DNA of 64,000 nt from positions 4,562,001-4,626,000 of the forward strand of contig NZ_AP019400.1 of assembly GCF_004295585.1 (NCBI RefSeq), in the 5' to 3' direction. The translations under genes and the position numbers were made by a program. The first letter of the stretch is position 1, and every line of letters begins with the position of its first letter. This document shows positions 16,262-25,224 of this stretch, piece by piece. Source of the DNA: Cohnella abietis. Lineage in GTDB: Bacteria > Bacillota > Bacilli > Paenibacillales > Paenibacillaceae. The notes beneath the pieces are model-generated. The model was not told the origin of the DNA. It did no database searches and was given only the letters and a program-made list of their open reading frames with translations.

Positions 16262-18091
16262 TTACAATTGCTTACGCTGCTTTTCCAGGGATAAAATCTC
16301 TTTCAAAATTTGTGCCGCCTGTAATTTGTCTCCGGCTCGATCTGCACGGCGCATCTCTTCGTACTTCTGCTCAATAGAACCCTTTGATTCAGAAGCTCTT
16401 TCAATCGTGCGCAGAAAATCTTCCAATTCCTTCTCGCCATATGGGACTTCAATCAAAGCGATGGCACTGGCAGAACGTTCTAAACGGTCATCTTGCAGTA
16501 CCGTAACGAATCGGCCTATATCAGGATCATTGCCTTGAGCGTAATAAGCATATAAATAAGCAGCTAAAGCCGCGTGATCCTCAATTAGAAAACGTTCGCC
16601 AAGCCTTTGCTGTACAAGGAGTGCCGTTTCTTTATCCTGCATCATCCAAGAAAGCAGCTGACGTTCCGCATTCACGTTTGCCGCACCAAGTGGCGGGTTC
16701 TTCGAGGTAGATCTGTTTTCATTCCATACATTATTCCACGATCCGGCTGGAATATCCCCTACGTTTCCCAATTTCTCCTGCTGTCTGAATTCGAGGCTTT
16801 CCTGCTTGAGTGTATCTAAGGATACACCAAACTCCTGAGCTAGCTCTTTAAGCAATAACTCGCGTTCCGTAGGGGAATCTTTCCTTGCTACGATTCTAAC
16901 CGCATCGCGCAAGTAGCGAATCTTCCCATCTTCTTCTAGGAGTATATGGGATTTCCTTAAATATATAAGCTGAAATTTGACTGCGGAAACCGCCCCGTCA
17001 ATGAATTCCCGAACAAAAGGCTCTGGTCCGTATGAAGATATATATTCATCTGGATCCATTCGATTAGGAAGTATGCTTACCCTTACACGGAAACCTGCCT
17101 CTTCTAACAAAGGTATGCTTTTATGTGCAGCAGCTTGTCCTGCATCATCTCCGTCATAGCATAGTATAACCTCGTCCGCAAAACGTTTAAGCATTGCTGC
17201 ATGCTCTCCAGTTAGTGCTGTCCCCATCGTAGCTACCCCGTTATGAATACCAGCGGACCATGCTTTGATGACATCAACATAACCTTCGAATAATACAACC
17301 TGCCTTGCTCGGCGTATAGCCGGTCGAGCTTCATGCAATCGGTACAACGTTCGGCTCTTATTAAAAAGAGGGGTTTCTGGAGAATTAAGATATTTAGGCT
17401 GTCCGTCCGACATTAGTCGTCCCGCAAAAGCTATTGTATTTCCACTTGTATCATGAATCGGGAAAATAACCCTATCACGAAAGCGATCCACATAACCTTC
17501 TGCATCCTGTCTGCGAGACAGTAATCCGCCTGCCTCCATCTCAGCTAAGCTATAGCCTTTCCGTTCTAACGCTTGCGTAAGCGTGTCCCATCTAGCTGGA
17601 GCATAACCGATCCCAAAATGCTCAATTAAAGCATCATTAAAGCCACGTGAATGTAAGTATTCTCTTGCAAGCTTTGCCACTTCCATATTTTTCAGAAGAT
17701 AATGATACAGTTTCAAGCTGTAATCGTGAGCTTCATGTAAAGTTTGCTTTTCTTTCTGGAAGGCAGAGGGCTCCTCAGTATTAGCAGTCGTCCACGTAAT
17801 GGGAATGCCAGCTTCTTCTGCTAGCGCTTTGACTGCCTCAGGGAACGTTTCCCCTTCCATCTCCATCACAAACTTTATTACATTACCACCTTTGCCACAG
17901 CCATAACAATGAAAAATTTGTTTCTCCGGTGTGACCGTAAACGATGGTGTTTTTTCGGAATGAAAGGGACAGAGACCCTTCAAGTATTTGCCGTTTTTGG
18001 TCAGATGAACATATTTGCCTACGGTATCCGAAATTTCATGGCGACGCAGCACTTCATCAATAACCGTTTGGGGTATCATTCCGTAATTCAT
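16262..18091 (-). CDS. dnaG: DNA primase DnaG
   Basis: DnaG makes RNA primers for DNA replication and works with the DnaB/DnaC-type helicase at the fork. The 609-residue protein has the CHC2 zinc finger (C41, H44, C62, C65 in LCPFH and HCYGCG), the primase core with TOPRIM (VVLFEGYVDVI and CYDGDDAGQAA), and a C-terminal helicase-binding region. The ATG at 18091 is preferred because an AAGGTGG site precedes it; the frame is open 42 bases further upstream. The C-terminal third carries a less conserved linker, as usual. It lies 33 bases upstream of rpoD and about 93 bases downstream of yqxD. Confidence 0.96.
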   Translation of the reverse strand: MNYGMIPQTVIDEVLRRHEISDTVGKYVHLTKNGKYLKGLCPFHSEKTPSFTVTPEKQIFHCYGCGKGGNVIKFVMEMEGETFPEAVKALAEEAGIPITWTTANTEEPSAFQKEKQTLHEAHDYSLKLYHYLLKNMEVAKLAREYLHSRGFNDALIEHFGIGYAPARWDTLTQALERKGYSLAEMEAGGLLSRRQDAEGYVDRFRDRVIFPIHDTSGNTIAFAGRLMSDGQPKYLNSPETPLFNKSRTLYRLHEARPAIRRARQVVLFEGYVDVIKAWSAGIHNGVATMGTALTGEHAAMLKRFADEVILCYDGDDAGQAAAHKSIPLLEEAGFRVRVSILPNRMDPDEYISSYGPEPFVREFIDGAVSAVKFQLIYLRKSHILLEEDGKIRYLRDAVRIVARKDSPTERELLLKELAQEFGVSLDTLKQESLEFRQQEKLGNVGDIPAGSWNNVWNENRSTSKNPPLGAANVNAERQLLSWMMQDKETALLVQQRLGERFLIEDHAALAAYLYAYYAQGNDPDIGRFVTVLQDDRLERSASAIALIEVPYGEKELEDFLRTIERASESKGSIEQKYEEMRRADRAGDKLQAAQILKEILSLEKQRKQL

Positions 18092-18184
18092 TAAAGCCAC
18101 CTTATCTTCCCAGTGCAGAGGAACCGAACACATACCTCAGAGTGATTATCCACTCAATCGTTTTCTTGCACCTATTACATTTCG

Positions 18185-18655
18185 CTAAAGGTCGGGAATC
18201 TCCTGCAACCCTCGCAGCAGAGTTGTCAGTTTTTGTTGAAATCGGTCACGATCCTCATTGGTGAACGCCTTCGGGCCTTTAGTACGCGTACCACCTCGAC
18301 GCAGACGCGCCGAAAAATGACGTTGCTCCAATAAGCCTTCGATGTCGGATTCCCGAATTTGCTTACCTCTCGGCGTTAATACAGCAGCACCCTTCGCTAG
18401 CCCCAGTGCAGCCAATCCATAATCGCCAGTAACAAGAATATCTTGCTTGGTCAGAACATTAGCGATATACAAATCTGCTGCTTGATCACTTGCGTCGACA
18501 GTAACTACTTCTACAGATGGCTCCGGTACCAGGACATGAGCATGACTCGAGACAAGCAGCGCTGTTGCTCCGCAGCTCCTCACCGTTCTGGCAATTTCCG
18601 TCTTAACCGGACAAGCATCGCCATCAACTACTACCCGATGACGTAGGACTGTCAT
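18185..18655 (-). CDS. yqxD: YaiI/YqxD-family protein (DUF188)
   Basis: A 156-residue protein of the UPF0178/YaiI-YqxD family, which has a PIN-like nuclease fold but no proven activity. Conserved acidic residues are seen in VVVDGDACPVK near the start, in TVDASDQAADLYI, and in ILVTGDYGLAALGLAKGA, matching the usual PIN acidic cluster. The C-terminal part holds LRRGGTRTKGPKAFTNEDR, a family signature. It heads the yqxD-dnaG-rpoD cluster as in Bacillus. The start is uncertain: an ATG at 18655 follows GGTGAT at about 4 bases and is my choice; in-frame ATG 18661 and TTG 18676 lack a ribosome site. Confidence 0.88.
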   Translation of the reverse strand: MTVLRHRVVVDGDACPVKTEIARTVRSCGATALLVSSHAHVLVPEPSVEVVTVDASDQAADLYIANVLTKQDILVTGDYGLAALGLAKGAAVLTPRGKQIRESDIEGLLEQRHFSARLRRGGTRTKGPKAFTNEDRDRFQQKLTTLLRGLQEIPDL

Positions 18656-18676
18656 CGACATCACCACACGATTCAA

Positions 18677-19038
18677 CTAAAGTTTGCCGTAATATTATAT
18701 ACGCTAACTGTAATCAAAATCCTGCATTACCCTTATCAATTTTTATGTTCCCCATTTCATTGCCTTTGAAACTTACTCAGCAGTCGCAAAAGAGAATATT
18801 CTCATCATATTCCTTATATTTATACGTATTTAAAGGATTTTAAGTTACATTCGCCTTCATTTCATGCACATTTATACATTTTTCGACAAAAATATTTATA
18901 TTTCATCATACAGAAAAACGATAAAAACAGCTTGTTTAGCAATAATCGTTCATAAAATGATCACAAAATGATCTGTTATATGAGTCTTTAGATCTATTAT
19001 AGATCATTTGTCCTATATTTATAAGTAACTAGCATCGT
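18677..19038. other. AT-rich intergenic region ahead of yqxD
   Basis: About 360 bases with no credible gene. Base composition is clearly more AT-rich than in the flanking genes. From 18955 to 19006 there are four GATC sites in about 47 bases, a repeated AAAATGATC, and a GATCTA-TTA-TAGATC inverted repeat. It must hold the promoter of the yqxD-dnaG-rpoD operon, but I could not single out one pair of boxes. The GATC cluster is reported separately. Confidence 0.5.
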
Positions 19039-19061
19039 AAAAAGAGAACCTCTCGGTTCTC
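19039..19061 (-). terminator. Intrinsic terminator after ppsR
   Basis: Minus strand GAGAACC and GGTTCTC with a 4-base loop, followed by five T residues, starting about 29 bases past the ppsR stop. It closes the glyQ-glyS-ppsR operon. Confidence 0.75.
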
Positions 19062-19089
19062 CCCCTACCTCGTACACATCTATAGATGT

Positions 19090-19896
19090 CTACCGTTGAA
19101 AATGCTCGAGAATTAAGCTAGCCGTTTCCTCTACTGCTTTATTGGATACATCAATAACAATGCATCCAATTTTCTCCATCACATTTCTCGCATGATCCAA
19201 TTCCTTAAGAATTCGCTCGGAAGTAGCATATGGAGCTGAATCTGGTAATCCTAGCGCCTTTAATCTTTCCTTACGAATTGCATTTAGCGAATCAGGATTA
19301 ATCGTAAGACCGATTACCTTGTGGGCAGGGATCAGATAAAGCTCCTTCGGAGGTACAAGCTCCGGAACAAGCGGTACGTTAGCCACCTTGAAGGTTTTGT
19401 GTGCTAATACCATCGACAGCGGTGTTTTTGAAGTTCTAGACACACCTGCTAGTACGATATCAGCTTTGAGGATACCGGAAACGTCCCTTGCATCATCGTA
19501 ACGAACAGCAAATTCTACAGCTTCTACCTTGCGAAAATAATCAGCATTAAGAACATGATTTAAGCCAGGTTCATGACGCGACTCAAGACCAAGCGTGCCC
19601 TCAAGAGTTCCGATTAGCGGACCAAGCAAGTCGACTGCCTTCAAATTCATCTGGCTTGCCTGATCCACCATATAATCGCGGAGGAACGGAATGACCAGCG
19701 TATAGAGCACAATACTGTTCTCCGTTTGCGCGGAGCTAAGAATGGAATCTATACCTTCTCGGCTTTGGATAAAGGCTGCTCGCCGAATGTGCACGGACAA
19801 TGGATGGAACTGGGCTGCTGCAGCTCGAACTGCAAGCTCTCCTGTATCCCCTGCTGAATCAGATACTACGTATACAGTCACGCTAACTTGAGACAT
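19090..19896 (-). CDS. ppsR: Pyruvate phosphate dikinase regulatory protein (PSRP, DUF299/YqfL)
   Basis: A bifunctional serine/threonine kinase and pyrophosphorylase family that switches pyruvate, phosphate dikinase or PEP synthase off and on. The 268-residue protein starts VSVTVYVVSDSAGDTGE, the family hallmark, and contains the P-loop-like GVSRTSKTPLSMVLA and the C-terminal INPDSLNAIRKERL segment. The ATG at 19896 follows AAGGAG; the frame extends 87 bases further upstream into glyS, but that part is not family-like. It follows glyS by 37 bases and ends at a terminator. In Bacillus subtilis ccpN precedes yqfL and the pair acts in gluconeogenesis; here ccpN is missing. A ppdK gene would have to lie elsewhere on the chromosome. 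Confidence 0.93.
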   Translation of the reverse strand: MSQVSVTVYVVSDSAGDTGELAVRAAAAQFHPLSVHIRRAAFIQSREGIDSILSSAQTENSIVLYTLVIPFLRDYMVDQASQMNLKAVDLLGPLIGTLEGTLGLESRHEPGLNHVLNADYFRKVEAVEFAVRYDDARDVSGILKADIVLAGVSRTSKTPLSMVLAHKTFKVANVPLVPELVPPKELYLIPAHKVIGLTINPDSLNAIRKERLKALGLPDSAPYATSERILKELDHARNVMEKIGCIVIDVSNKAVEETASLILEHFQR

Positions 19897-19933
19897 AGGG
19901 ACATGCTCCTTCCGGCTGATTTCCTTACAATGC

Positions 19934-22015
19934 TCACCCTGACAGCTTAGAGAAATCAGCGAATTGCTTAACGTCATCTGCAATTAGCGTCAATACAGCC
20001 AAACGGTTACGTTTAATCGCCTCATCATCAGCCATAACCATAACAGCTTCGAAGAAGGCTGCTACTGGACCGCTTAAGGAAGAAAGCGCCGCAAGCACTG
20101 CTGTCATATCCGCTTGAGCACTAGCATTCAGGAATTCGCCATGCGCATTCTGCCAAGCCACATAAAGCTGATTTTCCGCATCATCTGCGAATAGCTTCAC
20201 GTCTACTTGCTTAGAGTCTGATTTTGCAGCAAGATTACATACCCGATTAAATGCTTCAACCGCAGGACGGAACTCCGCTTTGCTGCTTTCTGTGCTTACA
20301 GCTTGTAAAGCGTGGGCCCGTAGAACTGTACGGCGAACATCTTGCGCTCCCGCTCCCAGAACAGCATCCACAACATCATATCGAATGGACTGTTCTGACA
20401 ATACGTTTTTGATCCGCAAGGCAAAAAATTCTTGCATATCCTTAATAATATCGTAGGCTTCACGTTTCAATCCTCTTGCTCCATGAACTTCCAAAGCAAT
20501 TTGGAATAAATCCGTCAATGTAATATCCAATTCATGCGTAAGCAATGTACTAACGATTCCTGCTGCTTGACGACGAAGAGCATACGGATCCTGAGAGCCT
20601 GTCGGAATAATTCCAATTGAGAAGCATCCAGCTATCGTATCCAGCTTGTCGGCAATACCAACGATTGCTCCAACTAATGAAGCGGCAGGACGGTCACCCG
20701 CATTACGTGGAGAATAGTGCTCATTGATGCCGCGAGCAACACTTTCACGCTCGCCAGCTTTACGAGCATAATCTTCTCCCATAATTCCTTGCAGCTCTGG
20801 AAACTCGTAGACCATTTGTGAAACAAGATCGAATTTGCATATGTCGGCAATACGGCTAACATCGGCAAGATTCGCTTCGTCCAAACGCAATTGCTGAGCA
20901 ATTCGGTCTGCCACAATGCGAATACGACGGACTTTGTCACCTATGCTACCTAATTCCTCGTGATATACGATATTTTCAAGCTTAGCCAATGCATCATTTA
21001 TAACTAGCTTCTTATCTTCTTCATAGAAAAATTTAGCATCGGATAATCTTGCGCGAAGCACCTTCTCGTTCCCTCTGGAAACTACGTCCAAAGAAACTTG
21101 GTCTCCGTTTCGCACGGTTACAAAATGGGGAAGCAAACGGCCTGATTTATCGAATACTGGAAAATAACGCTGATGCTCACGCATAGAAGTGATGAGCACC
21201 TCTTGTGGAATTTCCAGGAAGGATGGATCGAAAGAGCCCGAAAGCACTGTAGGTGTTTCGACTAGAAAGAGTACCTCTTCCAATAAATCGTCCTTAATCG
21301 CTATATCCCAATCTTTTTCAGCTGCTAAGCTTTGAATCCCTGTGAGAATAGCCGCCTTACGTTGTTCTACATCGACAATTACTTGCTGAGCAAGCAAACG
21401 TTCAACATATACACTAGGCTCCTCTACAACGGTTTCTGTACCTAGGAAACGGTGTCCTCGTGTCACGTTACCCGTTGCTACGTCGGTAATTTCAAATGGC
21501 ACAACCTCCGTACCATGCAATGCCACAAGCCAGCGAATCGGACGTACATAACGCAGCTCATAATTTCCCCATCTCATATTTTTAGGGAAAGTCAAAGAGG
21601 TAACTAGAGCAGGCAGTGCTTCAGGAAGAAGGCTTACTGTTTCCACACCTAAAGAGCTCTTCTTAGCAAAAATATACTCAACATTAGCAACTTCACGAAT
21701 GAAAAGGGAATCAGGATCTACAGATTGACTACGCGCAAAACCAAGTGCTGGCTTGCTCCAAGCCCCGTTCTCATCATAAGCGATTTTGCGGGAGGGACCT
21801 TTAACTTCCTCTGAGATATCCTCTTGTTTGTCCGCTAAATCTTTCACGATAACCGTCAAACGGCGAGGTGTAGCAAAAGCTTCAACTTCTTTGAACGTCA
21901 GGCGGCTTTCCGTCAGCCACTTCTCTGTCTTTTCCTTTAATTGTTCCATAGCTCCACGGACAAATCGAGCAGGAACCTCTTCCAAACCAATTTCCAGCAA
22001 CAGGTCCTTAGCCAT
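19934..22015 (-). CDS. glyS: Glycine-tRNA ligase beta subunit
   Basis: The beta subunit of the bacterial tetrameric glycyl-tRNA synthetase; it binds and positions tRNA-Gly while the alpha subunit carries the aminoacylation site. The 693-residue protein begins with the family's LLLEIGLEEVPARFV, then RYVRPIRWLVAL, the HD-like YSPRNAGDRPA-SLVGAIVGIADKLDT region, and a C-terminal anticodon-binding domain of the DALR type. Its start overlaps the end of glyQ by 8 bases, so the subunits are translated together. The glyQ T-box controls both. Confidence 0.96.
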   Translation of the reverse strand: MAKDLLLEIGLEEVPARFVRGAMEQLKEKTEKWLTESRLTFKEVEAFATPRRLTVIVKDLADKQEDISEEVKGPSRKIAYDENGAWSKPALGFARSQSVDPDSLFIREVANVEYIFAKKSSLGVETVSLLPEALPALVTSLTFPKNMRWGNYELRYVRPIRWLVALHGTEVVPFEITDVATGNVTRGHRFLGTETVVEEPSVYVERLLAQQVIVDVEQRKAAILTGIQSLAAEKDWDIAIKDDLLEEVLFLVETPTVLSGSFDPSFLEIPQEVLITSMREHQRYFPVFDKSGRLLPHFVTVRNGDQVSLDVVSRGNEKVLRARLSDAKFFYEEDKKLVINDALAKLENIVYHEELGSIGDKVRRIRIVADRIAQQLRLDEANLADVSRIADICKFDLVSQMVYEFPELQGIMGEDYARKAGERESVARGINEHYSPRNAGDRPAASLVGAIVGIADKLDTIAGCFSIGIIPTGSQDPYALRRQAAGIVSTLLTHELDITLTDLFQIALEVHGARGLKREAYDIIKDMQEFFALRIKNVLSEQSIRYDVVDAVLGAGAQDVRRTVLRAHALQAVSTESSKAEFRPAVEAFNRVCNLAAKSDSKQVDVKLFADDAENQLYVAWQNAHGEFLNASAQADMTAVLAALSSLSGPVAAFFEAVMVMADDEAIKRNRLAVLTLIADDVKQFADFSKLSG

Positions 22016-22895
22016 TGTTAACCGCCCCTTTCTTCAGCAGCGGGAATTCAAGCCGCTCCCGTTCCTGTAAATAAGTAGCCGCGACCTGGCGTGCCAGGTT
22101 ACGTACACGCGCCATAAAGCCCGTACGCTCCGTTACGCTAATCGCCCCTCTTGCATCTAGCAAATTAAACGTGTGGGAGCATTTCAACACATAATCATAG
22201 GCAGGGAATACGAGGTTAGCTTCCATAGCCCGTTTAGCCTCGCCCTCATAAGTTGAGAACAGCTGGAACAGCATTGCCGTATCTGAAATCTCGAATGTAT
22301 ATTTGGAATGCTCGTATTCCGGCTGCTTAAATACGTCACCGTAAGCTACACCGTTTACCCACTCCAGATCAAATACATTTTCCTTATCCTGAATGTAAGA
22401 TGCTAATCTTTCCATACCGTACGTAATTTCTACCGCCACTGGATGGCAATCGATACCACCTACCTGCTGGAAATACGTAAACTGTGTAATTTCCATACCG
22501 TCTAGCCATACTTCCCAGCCGAGTCCCCAAGCACCGAGAGTTGGAGCTTCCCAGTTATCTTCAACAAAACGAATATCGTGATGAAGAGGGTCAAGTCCAA
22601 GCTTCTTCAAGCTTTCAAGATAAAGCTCCTGAATGTTATCAGGCGAAGGCTTCATAATAACTTGAAATTGATGATGCTGGTAAAGACGGTTAGGATTTTC
22701 CCCATAGCGTCCATCCGCTGGACGTCTAGACGGTTCAACATAAGCAACATTCCAAGGCTCTGGACCGATTGTGCGTAGGAAAGTCATCGGGTTCATCGTA
22801 CCCGCGCCCTTTTCCGTATCATACGGCTGTACAACGATGCAATTCTGATCAGCCCAAAACTGCTGTAGGGTTAACGTCATTTGCTGAAAGTTCAT
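22008..22895 (-). CDS. glyQ: Glycine-tRNA ligase alpha subunit
   Basis: The catalytic subunit that makes glycyl-adenylate and charges tRNA-Gly. The 295-residue protein has the class II synthetase core with the motif-like blocks VVQPYDTEKGAGTMNP and NVAYVEPSRRPADGRYGENPNR at the N-terminus, then GWEVWLDGMEITQFTYFQQVGG, all nearly invariant in the family. It lies downstream of a T-box leader and a strong promoter and overlaps glyS by 8 bases. Uncharged tRNA-Gly should lead to read-through of the leader terminator and raised expression. Confidence 0.97.
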   Translation of the reverse strand: MNFQQMTLTLQQFWADQNCIVVQPYDTEKGAGTMNPMTFLRTIGPEPWNVAYVEPSRRPADGRYGENPNRLYQHHQFQVIMKPSPDNIQELYLESLKKLGLDPLHHDIRFVEDNWEAPTLGAWGLGWEVWLDGMEITQFTYFQQVGGIDCHPVAVEITYGMERLASYIQDKENVFDLEWVNGVAYGDVFKQPEYEHSKYTFEISDTAMLFQLFSTYEGEAKRAMEANLVFPAYDYVLKCSHTFNLLDARGAISVTERTGFMARVRNLARQVAATYLQERERLEFPLLKKGAVNNG

Positions 22896-22939
22896 TCGTA
22901 ATCGCTCCTTTTGATCTTCTCTTCAGTATTATGAACAAC

Positions 22940-23199
22940 TAAAAAACCCCCGTCCCACGTCTGCCTTCGCAGACATAGGGACGGGAGCTGAAAATTCCCG
23001 CGGTTCCACCCTACTTGGCTGTCCTTGCCGATTCAGCTAACATGCCGAATTCGCCGGAAAGGATAACCCTCCTCATTCTTACCGATCTCTCCAGAGCGCC
23101 CTTCACCAATTCGTATCTCCAGGCTTTCACTATCCCCGGCTCGCTGAAACTGCTAACGATAATTGGCTACTTTCTCCTTCATAGAGAAAAATCATTATG
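22940..23199 (-). promoter_or_regulatory. T-box riboswitch leader of glyQS
   Basis: Minus strand. The T-box sequence AGGGTGGAACCGCG lies at 23012-22999. It is followed by a terminator whose stem is CCCGTCCCTATGTCTGC and GCAGACGTGGGACGGG with GAAG loop, then TTTTTT (22946-22941). The 5' part includes an AGTA element (GAAAGTAGCC near 23170) as in stem I of T-boxes. A GGC triplet in GTGAAGGGCGCTC near 23098-23104 is placed roughly where a glycine specifier would be, but I did not fold the leader. The leader is about 260 bases long, and uncharged tRNA-Gly is expected to stabilise the antiterminator. Confidence 0.92.
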
Positions 23200-23204
23200 A
23201 TGAC

Positions 23205-23234
23205 ATTCTAAACTACCGCAACGCGCACTGTCAA
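23205..23234 (-). promoter_or_regulatory. SigA-type promoter of the glyQS T-box leader
   Basis: Minus strand: TTGACA at 23234-23229, an 18-base spacer and TAGAAT at 23210-23205. The -35 box overlaps the recO stop codon region (recO ends at 23231), so glyQS is separated from the era-recO operon without any gap. Confidence 0.75.
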
Positions 23235-24043
23235 ACCATTCCGTCCCCAGCCTCGGTTTCCGATAAGGGCTCCGGCCGTTTCATTCGCTCGCCTAGCATA
23301 TCACCATACTTTTCCCATTGATCTAAGAAGCTCCGGGACTTTAGGTTTAAGTTAATATAAGTATCTATCCAACGTCTCAGCACCAGCTGCAGCTGACGTT
23401 TGGAGCTTTCCTTGACCATAATATTACCTAAGCGCCGCATATCTAGATTAGAGAACACACGCAGCAGCTTCCATACGATTTCGTCCAACTCAATTGCTGT
23501 AGGATCTCGATGTCTACATGATGTACATAGTGCCCCGCCAGCATTACAACTGAAACGGAAAGGCCCCTGCTGCCTTCCACAGCTCGCGCATTCGTCTAAT
23601 AAGGGAGCATAGCCGGCAGCAATAACTACCTTCATCTCGTATAGACGCAGCACGATCTGCGGATCCTTGCCTTCTACAAGCGCGTTTTGGCAAGCTTTGA
23701 GCTGATGAAACAAATTCGCCGCAGCCTCATCGTCGTTAATGCTCCGCTCCGTCAATTCAGCAGCATAGGCGGCATAAGCAGGACCCTCTAGACCTTCGCG
23801 GAGCTCTCGAAATGACTCGATAATCTCACCACTGTTTAATGTGCCGAGTGTACCTGCTTTGTAATAGGAGTAATCACCATATGTAAATAATTGAGCAAGC
23901 GCACCATAACGACTCTTTAGCTTTTTGGCTCCGCGCACGATAATGCCCTGCTTCCCATAAGATGGTGTAAGCAGGGTAATGATTTTATTTCCTTCTCCAT
24001 AATCGGTGCTGCGAATAACTAAACCTTCTACCCGATATAACAT
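23231..24043 (-). CDS. recO: DNA repair protein RecO
   Basis: RecO mediates loading of RecA on single-strand gaps together with RecR and anneals complementary strands coated by SSB. The 270-residue protein has the N-terminal OB fold (VEGLVIRSTDYGEGNKIITLLTP, then IVRGAKKLKSRYGALAQ) and a helical C-terminal domain with a zinc site of four cysteines (C152, C155, C173, C176). The ATG at 24043 lies six bases after the yqzL stop. The C-terminal tail is acidic. It is in the conserved era-yqzL-recO-glyQ order, and its 3' end carries the -35 box for glyQS. Confidence 0.95.
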   Translation of the reverse strand: MLYRVEGLVIRSTDYGEGNKIITLLTPSYGKQGIIVRGAKKLKSRYGALAQLFTYGDYSYYKAGTLGTLNSGEIIESFRELREGLEGPAYAAYAAELTERSINDDEAAANLFHQLKACQNALVEGKDPQIVLRLYEMKVVIAAGYAPLLDECASCGRQQGPFRFSCNAGGALCTSCRHRDPTAIELDEIVWKLLRVFSNLDMRRLGNIMVKESSKRQLQLVLRRWIDTYINLNLKSRSFLDQWEKYGDMLGERMKRPEPLSETEAGDGMV

Positions 24044-24049
24044 CGGCTC

Positions 24050-24199
24050 TCATTCCTCGTCCGCAGCATTACCCTCTTCTGCTTCTAAGCCGGCATTTAA
24101 CCCAAGCTCGGAAGCCGCAAGATTGTTTACTTCTTTATAAAGCAGATAAGCCTCGACATCGCCGGTTTGTGTAAATACCTGCCACGTAAAATCCCGCAC
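24050..24199 (-). CDS. yqzL: YqzL-family small protein
   Basis: A 49-residue frame, starting with GTG at 24199, encodes RDFTWQVFTQTGDVEAYLLY followed by KEVNN and an acidic tail ending DEE. It closely follows the pattern of Bacillus YqzL (DFTWNVFSQTGNVDTYLLFKE), a short protein of unknown function that sits between era and recO, exactly as here. The stop TGA at 24052-24050 is six bases before recO, so both are probably translated together. No stop-free extension upstream exists beyond the GTG, since TGA lies three codons before. The ribosome site (GAGG at 4 bases) is close to the start but acceptable. The identification rests on both sequence and position. Confidence 0.88.
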   Translation of the reverse strand: MRDFTWQVFTQTGDVEAYLLYKEVNNLAASELGLNAGLEAEEGNAADEE

Positions 24200-24299
24200 A
24201 ACGCCTCATCCTCTCCGGGAGAAAATGAACTGCACTTTCTACGGATTAGCATGTCACGGAGACAGTTGTGCTATGCTTGACACTTTTTACGACCCGCCA

Positions 24300-25202
24300 T
24301 TAATCGTTGCGATATCCCAACGTTTTCAAGATTGAATCGCGATTACGCCAATCCTTATTGACCTTTACCCACAATTCAAGGAATATTTTGGAGCCAAGCA
24401 GACGTTCCATATCCTGTCGTGCCAGCTTGCCCACTTCCTTCAAGAGCGCACCATTTTTGCCGATAATAATCCCTTTCTGGGAATCTCTCTCTACGAAGAT
24501 AACCGCACCAATATTAACGAGACCATTGTCCGCCACACTCATGCTTTCAATTTCAACAGCAATGGAATGGGGAATTTCCTCACGAGTCAAATGCAGTAGC
24601 TTCTCACGAATTAATTCTGCGCATACGAATTGCTCAGGATGATCCGTAACCTGATCAGCAGGGTAATACATAGGACCTTCCGCCAAATACTTAGACACTT
24701 GCTCTAACAATGCATTCACATTGTTGCCTTGAAGCGCCGATACCGGTACAATTTCCGTAAAATCCATTAGCTTCCGATACTTATCAATAATAGGTAGCAG
24801 CGCTTCCGGATGAATCTTATCTATTTTATTAAGAACGAGAAAGACTGGCGTATCTCTAACCTTCTTAAGCTGTTCAATAATATAACGGTCTCCGCCTCCG
24901 ACCGGCTCTGTTACGTCCGTCAGAAAGAGAATAGCTTCCACTTCGTTAAAGGCGCTTTCCGCTGCCTTAAGCATGTAGTTACCAAGCTTTGAATTGGGCT
25001 TCGTAATACCTGGCGTATCGAGAAAAACAATCTGCACATCATCCGTCGTATAAACACCGTGGATTTTGTTACGTGTCGTCTGTGGTTTGTCAGACATAAT
25101 AGCAATTTTCTGACCGATTACTTGGTTCATTAGCGTCGATTTGCCCGCATTCGGACGACCAACGATGGCTACAAACCCTGACTTGAAGCCTTTCTTCTGC
25201 AT
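24300..25202 (-). CDS. era: GTPase Era
   Basis: Era binds the 3' end of 16S rRNA and checks late steps of 30S assembly, linking it to growth and cell cycle. The 300-residue protein has the G1 loop GRPNAGKST (15-23), G2/G3 with FLDTPGITKP, G4 NKID, the G5-like VSALQG, and a C-terminal KH domain with GIIIGKNGALLKEVGKLARQD. It lies between cdd and yqzL in the conserved order and is probably in one operon with ybeY, another ribosome-maturation factor, upstream. Confidence 0.97.
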   Translation of the reverse strand: MQKKGFKSGFVAIVGRPNAGKSTLMNQVIGQKIAIMSDKPQTTRNKIHGVYTTDDVQIVFLDTPGITKPNSKLGNYMLKAAESAFNEVEAILFLTDVTEPVGGGDRYIIEQLKKVRDTPVFLVLNKIDKIHPEALLPIIDKYRKLMDFTEIVPVSALQGNNVNALLEQVSKYLAEGPMYYPADQVTDHPEQFVCAELIREKLLHLTREEIPHSIAVEIESMSVADNGLVNIGAVIFVERDSQKGIIIGKNGALLKEVGKLARQDMERLLGSKIFLELWVKVNKDWRNRDSILKTLGYRND

Positions 25203-25224
25203 AACCTAATCTCCTTCAGTACAA

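Noticed and set aside
22896..23230. A small frame at 23015-23200 on the plus strand
   Set aside because: It is antisense to the glyQS T-box leader, whose T-box and terminator explain the region.
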